NCBI GenBank assembly: GCA_965199185.1
Contig: CBDAQW010000003.1
Location: 93,795-157,794 of the forward strand
DNA length: 64,000 nucleotides
From: Endozoicomonas sp965199185
Lineage (GTDB): Bacteria; Pseudomonadota; Gammaproteobacteria; Pseudomonadales; Endozoicomonadaceae
Direction of reading: 5' to 3'
Below, one piece after another: positions 40,685 to 50,632 of this stretch. The notes below the pieces were generated by a model. That model saw only the letters and a program-made list of their open reading frames with translations, ran no database searches and was not told where the DNA came from. A program made the position numbers and the translations under genes. Within the stretch, counting starts at the first letter, position 1. Each line of letters begins with the position of its first letter.

Positions 40685-41924
40685 GCATCATGGATGCTGA
40701 TTCCTCCGAACCTCCAACCTGATAAGCCATGGTATCAGTGACAACAGGCGGCAGAAAACCATCAAATAATAATATCACACCCGATATTGTCCAGAATACG
40801 ACGCCAAAAGTAGTGGGAGTCAGCACTACTGAGGCGTCGTACATAAAAGGAATGGCTGCCGCCAGAGCCAATGCCAACCCCGTCCTGACCAGAAAGAGAC
40901 GATGCCTTTGCCTAAAATCTTTACCCAGCCTTAAAAGTACACCTGTGGTAACAACAGGCACACTGACAGCGGACACAAACTGTCGTGCAACAGTAGACTG
41001 AGCAGACTTCACACAACGGGCGCTGAATGCCAGTTTTGTACAAGACTGCTCATCTCTATGATTTTGACAATCCCACTGGTTATCACACACTTTCGACACA
41101 GGAATATAATCGTAATCCTCACATTTAAAAAGCCTGGTTTCGAGTTGCTGCTCATGCAGATTCCTACGCCCCTGCCTTATCGACGCACTCTTAACAGGAT
41201 GGCCAACATGATGACAACCATTAAGCACTTGGTTCAATGTTGCATTAGGTGCACACCGCAAGGCTTCGTCGGCACAGCGACCATCTTTCAACAAAACCTG
41301 CCCTTGTGCACAAGGTTCAGACTGATAACGCTGCTCTTCGTGACAACCTGCAATTAACGGAGACGTGGCACACTGATCCATTCTTTTTACGAAACAGCCC
41401 ACTTCATCATCCCCCAGAGGGCAATCCATGACCCCATTACATACCTGCCAATGATTGATAATTTCCCGGTGCAACAAATCAGTTTGAACAGAGACTCTCG
41501 CTTCCTGACTGTCTGCACCATTACAGATATAAACATTTAAGCTAAGCGACGGTTTATCATAGTTTATGCTGCCTCTCTGGGTCGGAATATAATAACACCC
41601 TGCTTCATCACTACGGTCTGGACAGTCAGGGTATCCATTGCACCTTAAGCGGGCAGATACGCAACCACCATCCTTGCAAACAAACAGCGCCCGGTTGCAA
41701 CTGTTTGCTTCGCAATCGCAACGCTCTTCATCACTGTGGTCAGCGCAATCATAATAACCATCACAGATTTTTTTGTTGAGCAACCAGCGATTTTGGTCAT
41801 CGCTGCAGGAAAAGCAAAAGGACTCTTTGAACTCACTCCGACACACATCGGCCTTGCCTGCTTTTGAAGCAGCAGAAAAAAAAAGGGAAACACACATCAA
41901 AAAACCTAGACAGCAATTGAGCAT
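40644..41924 (-). CDS. Exported protein with LDL-receptor class A repeats
   Basis: From ATG 41924 a signal peptide is visible (MLNCCLGFLMCVSLFFSAAS), giving 426 residues; the frame upstream is not needed. Four Cys-rich LDLa modules follow: ICDGYYDCADHSDEERC, RCNGYPDCPDRSDEAGC, VCNGVMDCPLGDDEVGC and VCDNQWDCQNHRDEQSC. The first two have the complete calcium cage DxxDxSDE. Two hydrophobic segments near the C-terminus (LFLVRTGLALALAAAIPFMY and FGVVFWTISGVILLF) could anchor it. LDLa modules are animal ligand-binding domains and rare in bacteria, so a role in host adhesion or mimicry is inferred. Confidence 0.85.
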   Translation of the reverse strand: MLNCCLGFLMCVSLFFSAASKAGKADVCRSEFKESFCFSCSDDQNRWLLNKKICDGYYDCADHSDEERCDCEANSCNRALFVCKDGGCVSARLRCNGYPDCPDRSDEAGCYYIPTQRGSINYDKPSLSLNVYICNGADSQEARVSVQTDLLHREIINHWQVCNGVMDCPLGDDEVGCFVKRMDQCATSPLIAGCHEEQRYQSEPCAQGQVLLKDGRCADEALRCAPNATLNQVLNGCHHVGHPVKSASIRQGRRNLHEQQLETRLFKCEDYDYIPVSKVCDNQWDCQNHRDEQSCTKLAFSARCVKSAQSTVARQFVSAVSVPVVTTGVLLRLGKDFRQRHRLFLVRTGLALALAAAIPFMYDASVVLTPTTFGVVFWTISGVILLFDGFLPPVVTDTMAYQVGGSEESASMMLSDEKLTANGLTE

Positions 41925-42127
41925 AACACCCTTCCAACCAGTCAGTAAAAAATAATCCGCCAACCCGATACACGATCGCGATCGTTTATCAAAAAAAATA
42001 AAACCCATTTACATTAATACTGTCGTACAACTTAATGCAGCGCTGAATGCAATTCTCTATGCGCTATGCCTTATGCGCCTTCACTGTAAATTCTCATCAA
42101 AATTAAACCATAGCAGTGAAAATGCTT

Positions 42128-42136
42128 TGCTATAAT
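42128..42136 (+). promoter_or_regulatory. Extended -10 promoter for the lipase-like gene
   Basis: TGCTATAAT is a perfect extended -10 element; the -35 region is poor, as such promoters allow. Transcription would start near 42,143, only 7 bases before ATG 42150, which favours ATG 42189 as the translation start. Confidence 0.6.
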
Positions 42137-42188
42137 TCCGTCTTGACAGATGGCAACTAACCAATCCTTACCATCGCAGGGTCTTTCA

Positions 42189-43616
42189 ATGACTTTCAAT
42201 TATTTTTTTTTAATTCACAGTGTTACAAAAAAGACATTCAGGCTTCATAAACATCCGACAAAAATTATTTTTTTATTGTTTATCACAATAACCAGCCTGA
42301 ACTCTATTCAGAACACATCAGCATCAGGTCCTGATGACATAAAAGACCTGAAAGACATTGATCAAGAATTCTGGAACAAGGGTAACCACGGCACAATGAT
42401 TGGTGTTGATGGAACGCAATTAAGGTATGTTTATTTCAAAAGCCTGACTTCAGCGTCAACTGTCGTTATTTCATCAGGACGAACTCAATCTTTCATACAT
42501 TATGAGGAGATGATAAGAGAGCTTCATAACCGGGGTGCTGCGGTATTTGTTATGGACCACCGTGGACAAGGGTTATCCGGGCGACTTCTTGACGATCCAC
42601 AAATCGGTCACGTAGAAGACTACAATCATTATATAATTGATTTCAAACAGTTTATTGACGAGATTGTAACACCTAATGCGGTTGGCAAGCGATACCTGTT
42701 TGGTCACTCATTGGGAGGAGCGCTTGCCGTTCGCTACCTATTGAATAACCCGGAACCCGGTTTTACCCGCGCTATTCTCTCAGCCCCGATGTTCAAAATT
42801 CGTTTACCGTTCCGGGATTGGGTGGCCAGGACAATTCTCAGGGTAAATGCCTTCATATGTGGTTGGCGGGGCTATGTACCTGGTGGTGGACAGGCATACC
42901 ATAAACCTCAAACCACCAATATTCGTTTTTCAGCTCGGGATTGGGCAACCGTCTCACTGATTAGGCTGAGCACCTTCTTGACTGGTTTGCTCAGCTACCT
43001 GCCTGGTAGAGGGGATAAACCAAGACTAACCAGAAAACAAAAATCACAACGCATGAAACATTATTTAGCCCTCTATGAAGTCAATGAAGCTTTGCAACTA
43101 GGCTCACCAAGCAATCTCTGGATGGATCAGGCTATGGTATTGTCGAACGACATATTGGAAGAGATCGATCAACTGTCAGTACCTACAACGATTTTTTACG
43201 CCACCGCAGACCGTATCGTCCTTAACAGTGCCCTCGAAGAGATCAGCCGACGGTCTGATCAAGTCAGCCTCATCAAACTGGAGGGTTCCAGTCACGAGAT
43301 AATGTTTGAAAATGACAACATCAGAAATCGATTGATGACAGAAATAGTTCAACAGTTTATACCACCAGAAACCGCTACAATCTCAGCTGATAGCGACGGC
43401 ACAGACTACATGAGCCTTGCACTCAGCTCATCAGAATCACAGGATTCCAACAGCAACCAGAGCAGAGCGGTCACGTCTACCGACGAGTTGGGAGAGCCAG
43501 AATCACCTCCCAAAACTTACATCCACCCCCCGCTAAATGTTCTAACACCGGCAAATATGGACTTTGATGATCTGGTCATTCCTCAATCACTACTACCACA
43601 AGCCACCTCCATGTAG
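42189..43616 (+). CDS. Exported alpha/beta hydrolase, lysophospholipase/monoacylglycerol-lipase type
   Basis: From ATG 42189 the protein has 475 residues, with a Sec-type N-terminus (TKIIFLLFITITSLNSIQNT). The PldB-like fold shows FVMDHRGQGLSGRLLDDPQ, the nucleophile elbow YLFGHSLGGALAVRYLL (Ser174), the acid in IFYATADRIV and the catalytic His in EGSSHEIMFEND. It should hydrolyse lysophospholipids or monoacylglycerols. A 60-residue insertion between the core strands and a 90-residue Ser-rich tail are unusual for the family. It is an accessory gene flanked by the LDLa gene and a MITE-bearing gap. Confidence 0.83.
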   Translation: MTFNYFFLIHSVTKKTFRLHKHPTKIIFLLFITITSLNSIQNTSASGPDDIKDLKDIDQEFWNKGNHGTMIGVDGTQLRYVYFKSLTSASTVVISSGRTQSFIHYEEMIRELHNRGAAVFVMDHRGQGLSGRLLDDPQIGHVEDYNHYIIDFKQFIDEIVTPNAVGKRYLFGHSLGGALAVRYLLNNPEPGFTRAILSAPMFKIRLPFRDWVARTILRVNAFICGWRGYVPGGGQAYHKPQTTNIRFSARDWATVSLIRLSTFLTGLLSYLPGRGDKPRLTRKQKSQRMKHYLALYEVNEALQLGSPSNLWMDQAMVLSNDILEEIDQLSVPTTIFYATADRIVLNSALEEISRRSDQVSLIKLEGSSHEIMFENDNIRNRLMTEIVQQFIPPETATISADSDGTDYMSLALSSSESQDSNSNQSRAVTSTDELGEPESPPKTYIHPPLNVLTPANMDFDDLVIPQSLLPQATSM

Positions 43617-44349
43617 CAGTATTTAATGTTTTCAGTTCTGATAACATCACGACCGTATCAAAGAAATACTATTTTTGATACCTCAAATAACAACTACCTT
43701 AACGTTTGATTGAGGCTATAGGAAATAATTGTCTTTAGGCAACTTTTTCCTACAGTCTCGCTGACTACGTTATTCGAAATAAGAATTATCAGAATTTTCT
43801 GAATTCCATTTTCATCAAGACAGATGTATTAAAAACATCAGTTTTGTTTTCTTTGGAACATATTTTTTGTAATGCCTTTTGCTTTATCCCATTTATTGTA
43901 TACCCTGTAAACCATGCATTGTCGTTCAAAAGCAATACACTTCAGCTGGGGCTATGGACTATGAAGAGATTGTTCACCTCAAAACAACGACTGACTTATT
44001 GTAAATAAAAAAGGAACGCTACTCTGGTCTCTACCGATCGATCTAAAAATCATCCTGGCACATCCAAGACCCGCTCTGAGAGTATTCATTTAGATGACTT
44101 GATTATTTAATCATGAAGGAAAACGTTTGACCGGTGAATGGCACCTACCAGTGTCATTAAAGTCTTCGTAATGAATATGAACTCATTAACTAAACCCGGT
44201 GTGTGACTTTTAACTTCAATATGGCTATCCATGCCCATGGATCCCGTACAGGGACTGTACAGAACCCACAAGCCATGGATCGGCAACCAACAAGATAAAA
44301 GTCACACATGACGTTAACTATTAGCTTTTATATAGCCTGAATAAAAACC
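43617..44349. other. Long AT-rich intergenic stretch with M2 repeat copy C
   Basis: There is no gene, tRNA or strong terminator. The repeat at 44,198-44,310 is the only structured element I see. Confidence 0.5.
44198..44310. repeat. MITE-like repeat M2, copy C
   Basis: The ends are inverted: GGTGTGTGACTTTTAA at the left, GATAAAAGTCACACAT at the right. The interior CCATGGATCCCGTACAGGGA and ACAGAACCCACAAGCCATGG also occurs, on the opposite strand, in copy D at 51,826. Confidence 0.82.
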
Positions 44350-46905
44350 ATGAAATCCTTATTAGTTTCAATAATATTTTTGACATTCTCATTTTATGCC
44401 CTGGGTGTACAAACACCCCCTCCTGATCCTTCAGATATCACGGAGGAATTTTCAGCAGACGATATTAAGGTAGTAAACTACGCAGACGCCAAAAAAATAA
44501 TCGATACGTACGCGCAGCGAGCAGAAGCACAGTTAAACCATCACCCCACAAGTGGTGTGAGCCATTTAGGGTCAGCTCTAATTCCGCTGGTTATCTTCTT
44601 TGGCAATCAGGGCTTCATCATTTCCAGAGGGGGCGTAGCCAGCCTGAGCAGTATGGCCATCGGAATGCTTATGTCCATCGCTGGTAACGCTATCGGCTCA
44701 AGCAGTCTTCAGTTTTTTAATATCCCGGAAAGCTTAAGAAAACGGCTTGCATCTTACCGTTCATCCGAACAAGCGCCACCCGCTAAAGCCTCAAGAGTTC
44801 CGAAGCGGTTACGCCGAATTCTTGTCAGTATCGCTATGGTTGCCACCTCTGTTGAAATCTATCGCAATACTCATCTAATGGTTTTGAGAGCAGGGAGTCA
44901 AATACCAACACCTTTGTTACCAATATTTTCTGCATTAAACTTCCTGACTTTAACCATGGCGGTTAACAGCATTATCAATGGTATTGAACCTTTCTTACAA
45001 GGGGTTATATCACAAGAATCACTTAGTAGAGGTGTTACTCTAAGGGCAGAGGATTTAATCGAGAGAATCAGCAATCCTTCAGGAAAGTTAACAGCTTCTC
45101 AATTTGAAGCCGCTACAAATATATTTAGAGAGTCAGAAGCGCTCACACCCAGTCAAATTAAAACCGCTTTAGATAGTTTAATGGCATCAGAAGCTTTCAC
45201 GGCTACTCAAATCACATCCACTTTAAATACATTAGGAGAATCAGGGCTATTAACGCCCTCTCAGGTTAAAGTCGCTTTGAATTCATTAAGAGAGACTGGA
45301 ACCTTGACGGTTTCTCAATTTGAAGCCGCTGCAAATACGCCAGGAGAGCCGGGAGTGTTAACACCCGCTCAAATCGAAGCCGCTTTAAGAGCCCAAAGCT
45401 ACCTCAGCGGCGCTAACTTTCACAACAGCGTTCGACAGGCACCTGTCGATCAAAAAATAGTTTACGGTTTAGCAATAGCCTTCTCTTTAGTTTCAATGGG
45501 CTTCTGGTCAAATAATGAGTTTTCAAGTGTGATTTACGAGCTGGTAGCTGAAGGTACAGTGAATATATCACATGCGCCTTACTTTATTGCTGCTCTTATG
45601 ATAGCCCACTCACCGCATTTATCTCTTGCCTTTATTCCCTCTGCTATATTATTTCAAATTTACGGTTACTGCCGTAACGGAGTTTGCCGTGGTATCAGAG
45701 CATTACGTTCTGAGCAGACACCAACTCTGGTCGCCGCTGACAGTGAAACGACTCTGGCAGTGCCTGAGCCTAGCAATGCTCAACAAGCATCTAATTCAAC
45801 TAAATGCAAAGACCGCATTACCTATGGCACTCTAGCCTTTTTAAATTTTTTGTGCGTAGTGGGTGCTGGCTGGTACACCTTGAATAATATCAACTCCGCT
45901 TTCTGTGGATATCAGGGTCCTGGAATAAACACCACTGATGAAATGTTAATCGACACCTGTCTTCAGTGTTTGAGCAGCGAGAATACCAGTCAGACGATGT
46001 CAGAATGTCTTGGACAGCCCTACAATGATAACAACCTAACGCTCTATTTCTTCTTGAGTGTGTTTACCTACGCCACCTCCCCCATTGCCTCCTTCTTTAG
46101 TTTGCAAAATAGCCTTTGGTGCTTCAGAGCCTTTGGTGCACGGGCAGCTAATAGTGTTTGTTATGGCGCCAGAGGCATTGGCAGAGCAGCAATGTTAGCT
46201 CGGCAGAAGTTGATTCTTTTTCTGGTGTGCCTCGGCATCCTGACGGAGCAGGAAGAAGGTGATGATAGCCATACTGAGGAACTTGTAATGAGTGGATTAA
46301 GAGCATTAACTGAGGCAGAGGCAGAGGATGCAGTTTGTATTATTAATGAATCAGGTGACGAGCCTACAATTGAATGCTTACCAATCAGTGCGATTGCTAT
46401 TAGCAACTCTGATCATACCACTGAGCCAGATGTAGTGCTGGCGGATCAATCTCCGGCAACTTCTCCGGTAATGGATACTCCCACTGTTGACTCTGATCAC
46501 ATAACTGAACCAGAAACCAGCTCAGCGTCACTCAATCTCCCTCACCAATTACACATAGCAGACGAAACAGAGAGGCTGAGCCAAATTTTCAACTCACAGG
46601 AATTAAGAGAGGCCTTTGAAGCATTTAAAAATGACCACAATTCTGACTTCACAGGAGATCCTCAAGAGGAAAGTGCCGAACCAGAAGAAAAACATGAGCC
46701 TGTTATCGACGCTGAGCTTGAGCCGACAGTATCGAATCACAGCCATAACATTACGGATACTTTTCCGGCCGAACCTGCTGAATTTGTTATTCCACCACGT
46801 GATCCCAGCGAGCATACCCCTGAAGAGGAAGTTCGTAACTATCTTCCACTGCCTCAACTACCTCAACTACCACCACTAGACTTTGGATTTTCAGTCAGCC
46901 AATAG
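44350..46905 (+). CDS. Large membrane protein with an 18-residue tandem repeat
   Basis: This 851-residue protein begins with a signal-like segment (MKSLLVSIIFLTFSFYALGV). Several hydrophobic stretches follow (SALIPLVIFFGNQGFII, LSSMAIGMLMSIAGNAIG, and later IVYGLAIAFSLVSMGFW and others). Residues 247-352 hold six tandem 18-residue repeats of the form LTxSQxxxALxxLxESGx, for example LTPSQIKTALDSLMASEA and LTPSQVKVALNSLRETGT. The last 230 residues are acidic and Glu/Ser/Pro-rich, without hydrophobic segments. I do not recognise the family. The context and layout suggest a host-interaction protein, which is inference. Confidence 0.65.
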   Translation: MKSLLVSIIFLTFSFYALGVQTPPPDPSDITEEFSADDIKVVNYADAKKIIDTYAQRAEAQLNHHPTSGVSHLGSALIPLVIFFGNQGFIISRGGVASLSSMAIGMLMSIAGNAIGSSSLQFFNIPESLRKRLASYRSSEQAPPAKASRVPKRLRRILVSIAMVATSVEIYRNTHLMVLRAGSQIPTPLLPIFSALNFLTLTMAVNSIINGIEPFLQGVISQESLSRGVTLRAEDLIERISNPSGKLTASQFEAATNIFRESEALTPSQIKTALDSLMASEAFTATQITSTLNTLGESGLLTPSQVKVALNSLRETGTLTVSQFEAAANTPGEPGVLTPAQIEAALRAQSYLSGANFHNSVRQAPVDQKIVYGLAIAFSLVSMGFWSNNEFSSVIYELVAEGTVNISHAPYFIAALMIAHSPHLSLAFIPSAILFQIYGYCRNGVCRGIRALRSEQTPTLVAADSETTLAVPEPSNAQQASNSTKCKDRITYGTLAFLNFLCVVGAGWYTLNNINSAFCGYQGPGINTTDEMLIDTCLQCLSSENTSQTMSECLGQPYNDNNLTLYFFLSVFTYATSPIASFFSLQNSLWCFRAFGARAANSVCYGARGIGRAAMLARQKLILFLVCLGILTEQEEGDDSHTEELVMSGLRALTEAEAEDAVCIINESGDEPTIECLPISAIAISNSDHTTEPDVVLADQSPATSPVMDTPTVDSDHITEPETSSASLNLPHQLHIADETERLSQIFNSQELREAFEAFKNDHNSDFTGDPQEESAEPEEKHEPVIDAELEPTVSNHSHNITDTFPAEPAEFVIPPRDPSEHTPEEEVRNYLPLPQLPQLPPLDFGFSVSQ
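45088..45405 (+). repeat. 54-bp tandem coding repeat inside the large membrane protein
   Basis: Six units of about 54 bases encode LT(P/A/V)SQ-containing 18-residue modules. The units are diverged at DNA level, so the array is old and under protein-level constraint rather than freshly amplified. Confidence 0.8.
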
Positions 46906-47023
46906 GTACCCGGCAAGATTGAATTGTTAAAACGCCAGAGCATCAAAAAGAACGTCGGTTTAACATTAGTTGAGCCGACAATTCATACGACTGAGCACTT
47001 ATCAAACAAACACAACCAGTATA

Positions 47024-47070
47024 AAACCTACAAAATACGCCATGAACGTCTTGGTGTATTTTGTAGGTTT
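47024..47070. terminator. Strong hairpin between the large membrane protein and hda
   Basis: AAACCTACAAAATAC (47024-47038) pairs perfectly with GTATTTTGTAGGTTT (47056-47070) around 17 bases. It lies between convergent genes and could stop transcription both ways, though the U-tracts are short. Confidence 0.7.
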
Positions 47071-47151
47071 ACTGTCAGATCTTATACGCTGTGGGTATCA
47101 GCCTTTCGGGCGCTCGACAGGTACTTTGTAAGGATGAAAGTGATGCGTTAT

Positions 47152-47859
47152 TTACCAGCTCATCACTTCTTTCACAAATGGAATGGTCAGCTTGCGTTTA
47201 GCACGCAGAGAAGCACTGTCGAGCTTTTGCAGAATACGAAACAGATAACCCATATCACGAGTGCTGCGATAGATAATAAAGCGTGCCACTTCCTCACTCA
47301 TATCTAATCCACGAAGATTGGCACGCAACTGAAGCGCGGCGACCTTATCTTTGTCGTCCAACGGCTGAACCTGAAAAACCATGCCCCAGCCTAACCGTGA
47401 CTCAAGATCAGGAAGTTGCAGGTTTAACGCCTTGGGAGGGTTGTCAGCAGCGACCAGAAAACGGGTTCTGGAATCACGCAGACGATTGAAAAGGTCGAAG
47501 AGGGCTTCTTCCCATTCCGGGATACCGGCAACCGCACCGACATCATCAAGACATACCAGCTGCAAGCGTTCCATCCCTTCCAGCATATGTGGGGGATATT
47601 GAACCAGTTCTTTCATAGGCAGATAAATGCTGCGATGGTCCTGGCTGTCCACCTGATGACAGGCAGCCTGTAACAGATGACTGCAACCCACACCCGGAGA
47701 GCCGTAGAGATATATAAACTGTTCCGACTCAATGCCGGGAACCTGGCGATCCATATCCAAAATATTCACCAAGGTTGCGTTTTGCCCACTGAAATAGTTG
47801 GCAAAAGTAGCATCGTCCCTTAACTGGACACTGAGTGGCAGCTGCACAGGCAAACTCAT
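47152..47859 (-). CDS. hda: DnaA regulatory inactivator Hda
   Basis: This 235-residue AAA+ protein, with the sliding clamp, stimulates ATP hydrolysis by DnaA and so prevents re-initiation. The N-terminal clamp-binding stretch is SLPVQLPLSVQLRDDATFAN. The Walker A region is the degenerate YLYGSPGVGCSHLLQAA usual in Hda, and LVCLDDVGAVAG is Walker B. The sensor/arginine-finger region includes LPDLESRLGWGMVF. It lies downstream of the AI-2E-type permease. Confidence 0.94.
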   Translation of the reverse strand: MSLPVQLPLSVQLRDDATFANYFSGQNATLVNILDMDRQVPGIESEQFIYLYGSPGVGCSHLLQAACHQVDSQDHRSIYLPMKELVQYPPHMLEGMERLQLVCLDDVGAVAGIPEWEEALFDLFNRLRDSRTRFLVAADNPPKALNLQLPDLESRLGWGMVFQVQPLDDKDKVAALQLRANLRGLDMSEEVARFIIYRSTRDMGYLFRILQKLDSASLRAKRKLTIPFVKEVMSW

Positions 47860-48122
47860 ATGGACATCAAATCCGTAAAGAAATCTCTTACACCGGGGAT
47901 TTCAGAGGTACATGGATGTGCCTGCCTGAAGAACAATACGACAGAAATATTTTATTTCCATCAATACACTTATCTTCAGACATGGAAGAAACTTACACCT
48001 CATCTTCCATAAATCGACATCAATACTCTGATGCCACCAATACCAAACCCTACTAAATACAACGGCATTTTAAAACCGGAACCTCATTGATTAATATCAA
48101 TAAAGTACTCATTTTCAGTAAG
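47860..48122. other. Gap between the permease gene and hda
   Basis: It is AT-rich, with no gene or clear terminator. hda probably has its own promoter here. Confidence 0.35.
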
Positions 48123-49205
48123 TTATTCATTTTCCCTGTCAGAAATACTGGCATGGTAAAGGTCACTTGCCTTGTAGTTCTGATGCAGGTGACGCAAGAG
48201 TACCATAATTATTGCTGCCATTGGCAGGGCAATTAGCATTCCGACAAAACCAAACAGCTGCCCACCTGCCATCAGGGCAAAGATAACAGCCACAGGGTGT
48301 AAACCAATTTTATCGCCCACCAGCCAGGGAGTCAGTATCCAGCCTTCCAGTGCCTGCCCAATCATAAAGACGACAGCAACCATCAACATGCCTGTAGAGC
48401 TGTCAAACTGGAAGAATGCCACTATCATAGCCGCAGCAAAGCCAACCACAAAACCCATGTAAGGAATAATACTGACCAACCCGGCGACCATTCCGATCAA
48501 AACAGCAAAGTGCAGGCCAATAACGGTAAGACCAAGACTGTAGATGGCACCAAGCGCCATCATCACCATCAACTGACCTTTGAGAAAAGCCCCAAGCACT
48601 TCATCACACTCCTGCACCAACCCGGTAATCACCGGCTCAATATTGCGGGGCATGATCGCTCTGAGATCCGCCATCAGCTTGTCCCAGTCTCTGAGTAGAT
48701 AGAAGGTCACCACCGGCACCAGAAAGAGATTAACAAAGAATCCGATTAACGCCAGTGATGAACGGGAAACTGACAATCCGAGCTGCGCCAGCAAACCTCC
48801 GGCTTTCTGCCACTGACCCGCCATTTTTTTTGCCAGCTCACTGAAATCAAGCCAGACAGGATCAACATCAAGGTATTCAACAATTCTTGGCAACAGATTA
48901 GTTCGCAGCCACTCTTCCCAAATGGGCAGCATGTGAATCAGCAGTTTTATCTGATTCACCAGCATGGGCAGAACGATCAACAACATCGCCGCCAGTATGC
49001 CGGAGATCACCAAAAATACAACAGTGACCGAGAATGTCCGCGACAGCCCCCAGTCTTCCAGCCTGTCTGCCAGGGGATCTCCCAGATAAGCCAGTACCAT
49101 ACTGGCAACAAATGGTGTCAGCACCGGCCCCAGAAAATGGACAGTAGCAACACCGGCAAGAATCATTACTCCCAGAAGGTAGCGCTGATGTAATGTCATA
49201 TTCAT
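48123..49205 (-). CDS. AI-2E family (PerM-type) transporter
   Basis: This 360-residue protein has about eight hydrophobic segments and the family block FLGPVLTPFVASMVLAYLGD near the N-terminus, LKGQLMVMMALGAIYSLGLT and the closing GWILTPWLVGDKIGLHP. Members export small molecules such as AI-2 or act as Na+/H+ antiporters; the substrate cannot be read from sequence. A start at either ATG 49,205 or 49,199 is possible. It is encoded 26 bases after DUF2066, probably in one operon. Confidence 0.9.
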   Translation of the reverse strand: MNMTLHQRYLLGVMILAGVATVHFLGPVLTPFVASMVLAYLGDPLADRLEDWGLSRTFSVTVVFLVISGILAAMLLIVLPMLVNQIKLLIHMLPIWEEWLRTNLLPRIVEYLDVDPVWLDFSELAKKMAGQWQKAGGLLAQLGLSVSRSSLALIGFFVNLFLVPVVTFYLLRDWDKLMADLRAIMPRNIEPVITGLVQECDEVLGAFLKGQLMVMMALGAIYSLGLTVIGLHFAVLIGMVAGLVSIIPYMGFVVGFAAAMIVAFFQFDSSTGMLMVAVVFMIGQALEGWILTPWLVGDKIGLHPVAVIFALMAGGQLFGFVGMLIALPMAAIIMVLLRHLHQNYKASDLYHASISDRENE

Positions 49206-49231
49206 TATTCAAATCCCTTGCAGAGCAATCC

Positions 49232-50299
49232 TCAGGGTGCATTCCAGCGATAATACAGCGTTTGTTGGGCGCCGGGCTCTGCCCTGCTCGACGAAGCAGG
49301 CAACAGAGTCAAACTTCTTCCAAGTGCCAGAGCGTCATTTAACTGAGACACAGAACCATCAATGGACAGCTCCAGCTCAATGACAGAGCCAGTAATTTTA
49401 TAGACTGATACTTCTCTTACGGCGGTCAGCTTGTCCAAATAACGGGTCAGTGTCGCATAATCTTCAACGGTCTTGACATTCTCAACCACCATTTTAGGTT
49501 TGATGTTGAGTTCACTGGCAGTAACGGCATAATGTTTGGCCAGATTTCTAGCGACCAGATCAGAGGCCAGATTCGCTACCCCCGCCGCGACCAGATCATT
49601 GACTTCAGTCTGATAACGTTCGCCACGAAACAGGAGAGTCAGTCGACCGCTATAACGCTCTGCATTCTTTTTCAACCGCCCCGCCATAATGGCTTCTGCA
49701 CCATAACGCTGAGAAGCTGACTCCAGTGCATCCGAAAACAAGCCCCAGACATCTACTGCTGAGATATTCAGTGAGTCTTCAAAGTCGAGCAAAGGCAGGA
49801 TGACAGGAATACCACGGGTTTCAAAATGACTCTCCATAATCAGAGGCAACTCCGACGACGAAGAAAGAATCTGACGACTGCCTCCATCATCCACCGCCAG
49901 CCACATCAGAGTAGTTGGACGATTGACACCCCAGATTGCCACATTCGATTCTCGCAGCAAACGGTTCACCAGTATCTGATCAAAATTCACCTGTAAATAT
50001 TGATTACGCTGCTCATCCTGACGATAACTGAAGCTCTGCACATAGGCAGATGGCGCTCTCAGAGCACCAGGTACACCGCCAGTAGTCAATGTTTTCCGTT
50101 GTCCGCTGACTTTAATAATGACATTGGTCAGCGCCTGCCCCATAGCATCCTGACGCTCATCATCACTCTGCCCTGCTACCAGCACTTCCTGTTTATACAG
50201 GTTGCCGACCCATGCTGCACCAGCGCCGGTAGTTAACCCCAGCAACAGAAAGAAACTGAAAAAACCGAACAATACCTTACGCCTGACAACCACAGACAT
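49232..50299 (-). CDS. DUF2066 periplasmic protein
   Basis: Starting at ATG 50299 the protein has 355 residues and a signal peptide (RRKVLFGFFSFFLLLGLTTG, then AGAAW). Typical DUF2066 features are LVAGQSDDERQDAMGQALTN, VIIKVSGQRKTL and VNRPTTLMWLAVDDGG. Function unknown. It is conserved between purM and hda/perM in pseudomonads, and is divergent from purM here with an accessory gene inserted between them. Confidence 0.9.
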   Translation of the reverse strand: MSVVVRRKVLFGFFSFFLLLGLTTGAGAAWVGNLYKQEVLVAGQSDDERQDAMGQALTNVIIKVSGQRKTLTTGGVPGALRAPSAYVQSFSYRQDEQRNQYLQVNFDQILVNRLLRESNVAIWGVNRPTTLMWLAVDDGGSRQILSSSSELPLIMESHFETRGIPVILPLLDFEDSLNISAVDVWGLFSDALESASQRYGAEAIMAGRLKKNAERYSGRLTLLFRGERYQTEVNDLVAAGVANLASDLVARNLAKHYAVTASELNIKPKMVVENVKTVEDYATLTRYLDKLTAVREVSVYKITGSVIELELSIDGSVSQLNDALALGRSLTLLPASSSRAEPGAQQTLYYRWNAP

Positions 50300-50317
50300 A
50301 CACGAAACCCACTGCAA

Positions 50318-50632
50318 GACTTGATAGTCCGGTATTCTGCCATAGTTACCTGGTCAATGACGACTTAAGTATCCGATTAACTTTGCAGGAACCACATAAT
50401 CCACGTTCTGGCTCATTGAAAACAGCGATCCCCCAATATAAGCAAGGCTAATGGCAGTACAAAAACCATCAGGGCAGGATCTATAGAGCCGTCATCGTTG
50501 CGACTGAAGCCTACCGAATATATCCGGAGCCAGGTGGGTATTGCAAATGGATCAACTTACCAACAGCATGAAAGCAAATCAAAAGCTATCTTTATCTACC
50601 GACACTTGATATTCAAAGAGGTAGCGAGGATT
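50318..50632. other. Upstream region between DUF2066 and the orphan secreted gene
   Basis: It holds two divergent promoters by position. No repeat or hairpin is obvious, and the open frame from 50,498 is only an extension of the next gene. Confidence 0.4.

Noticed and set aside
44350..46905. TALE-like DNA-binding repeats
   Set aside because: Only the LTPSQ start of each unit is reminiscent; the period is 18 residues, there are no repeat-variable diresidues and the protein is membrane-embedded.
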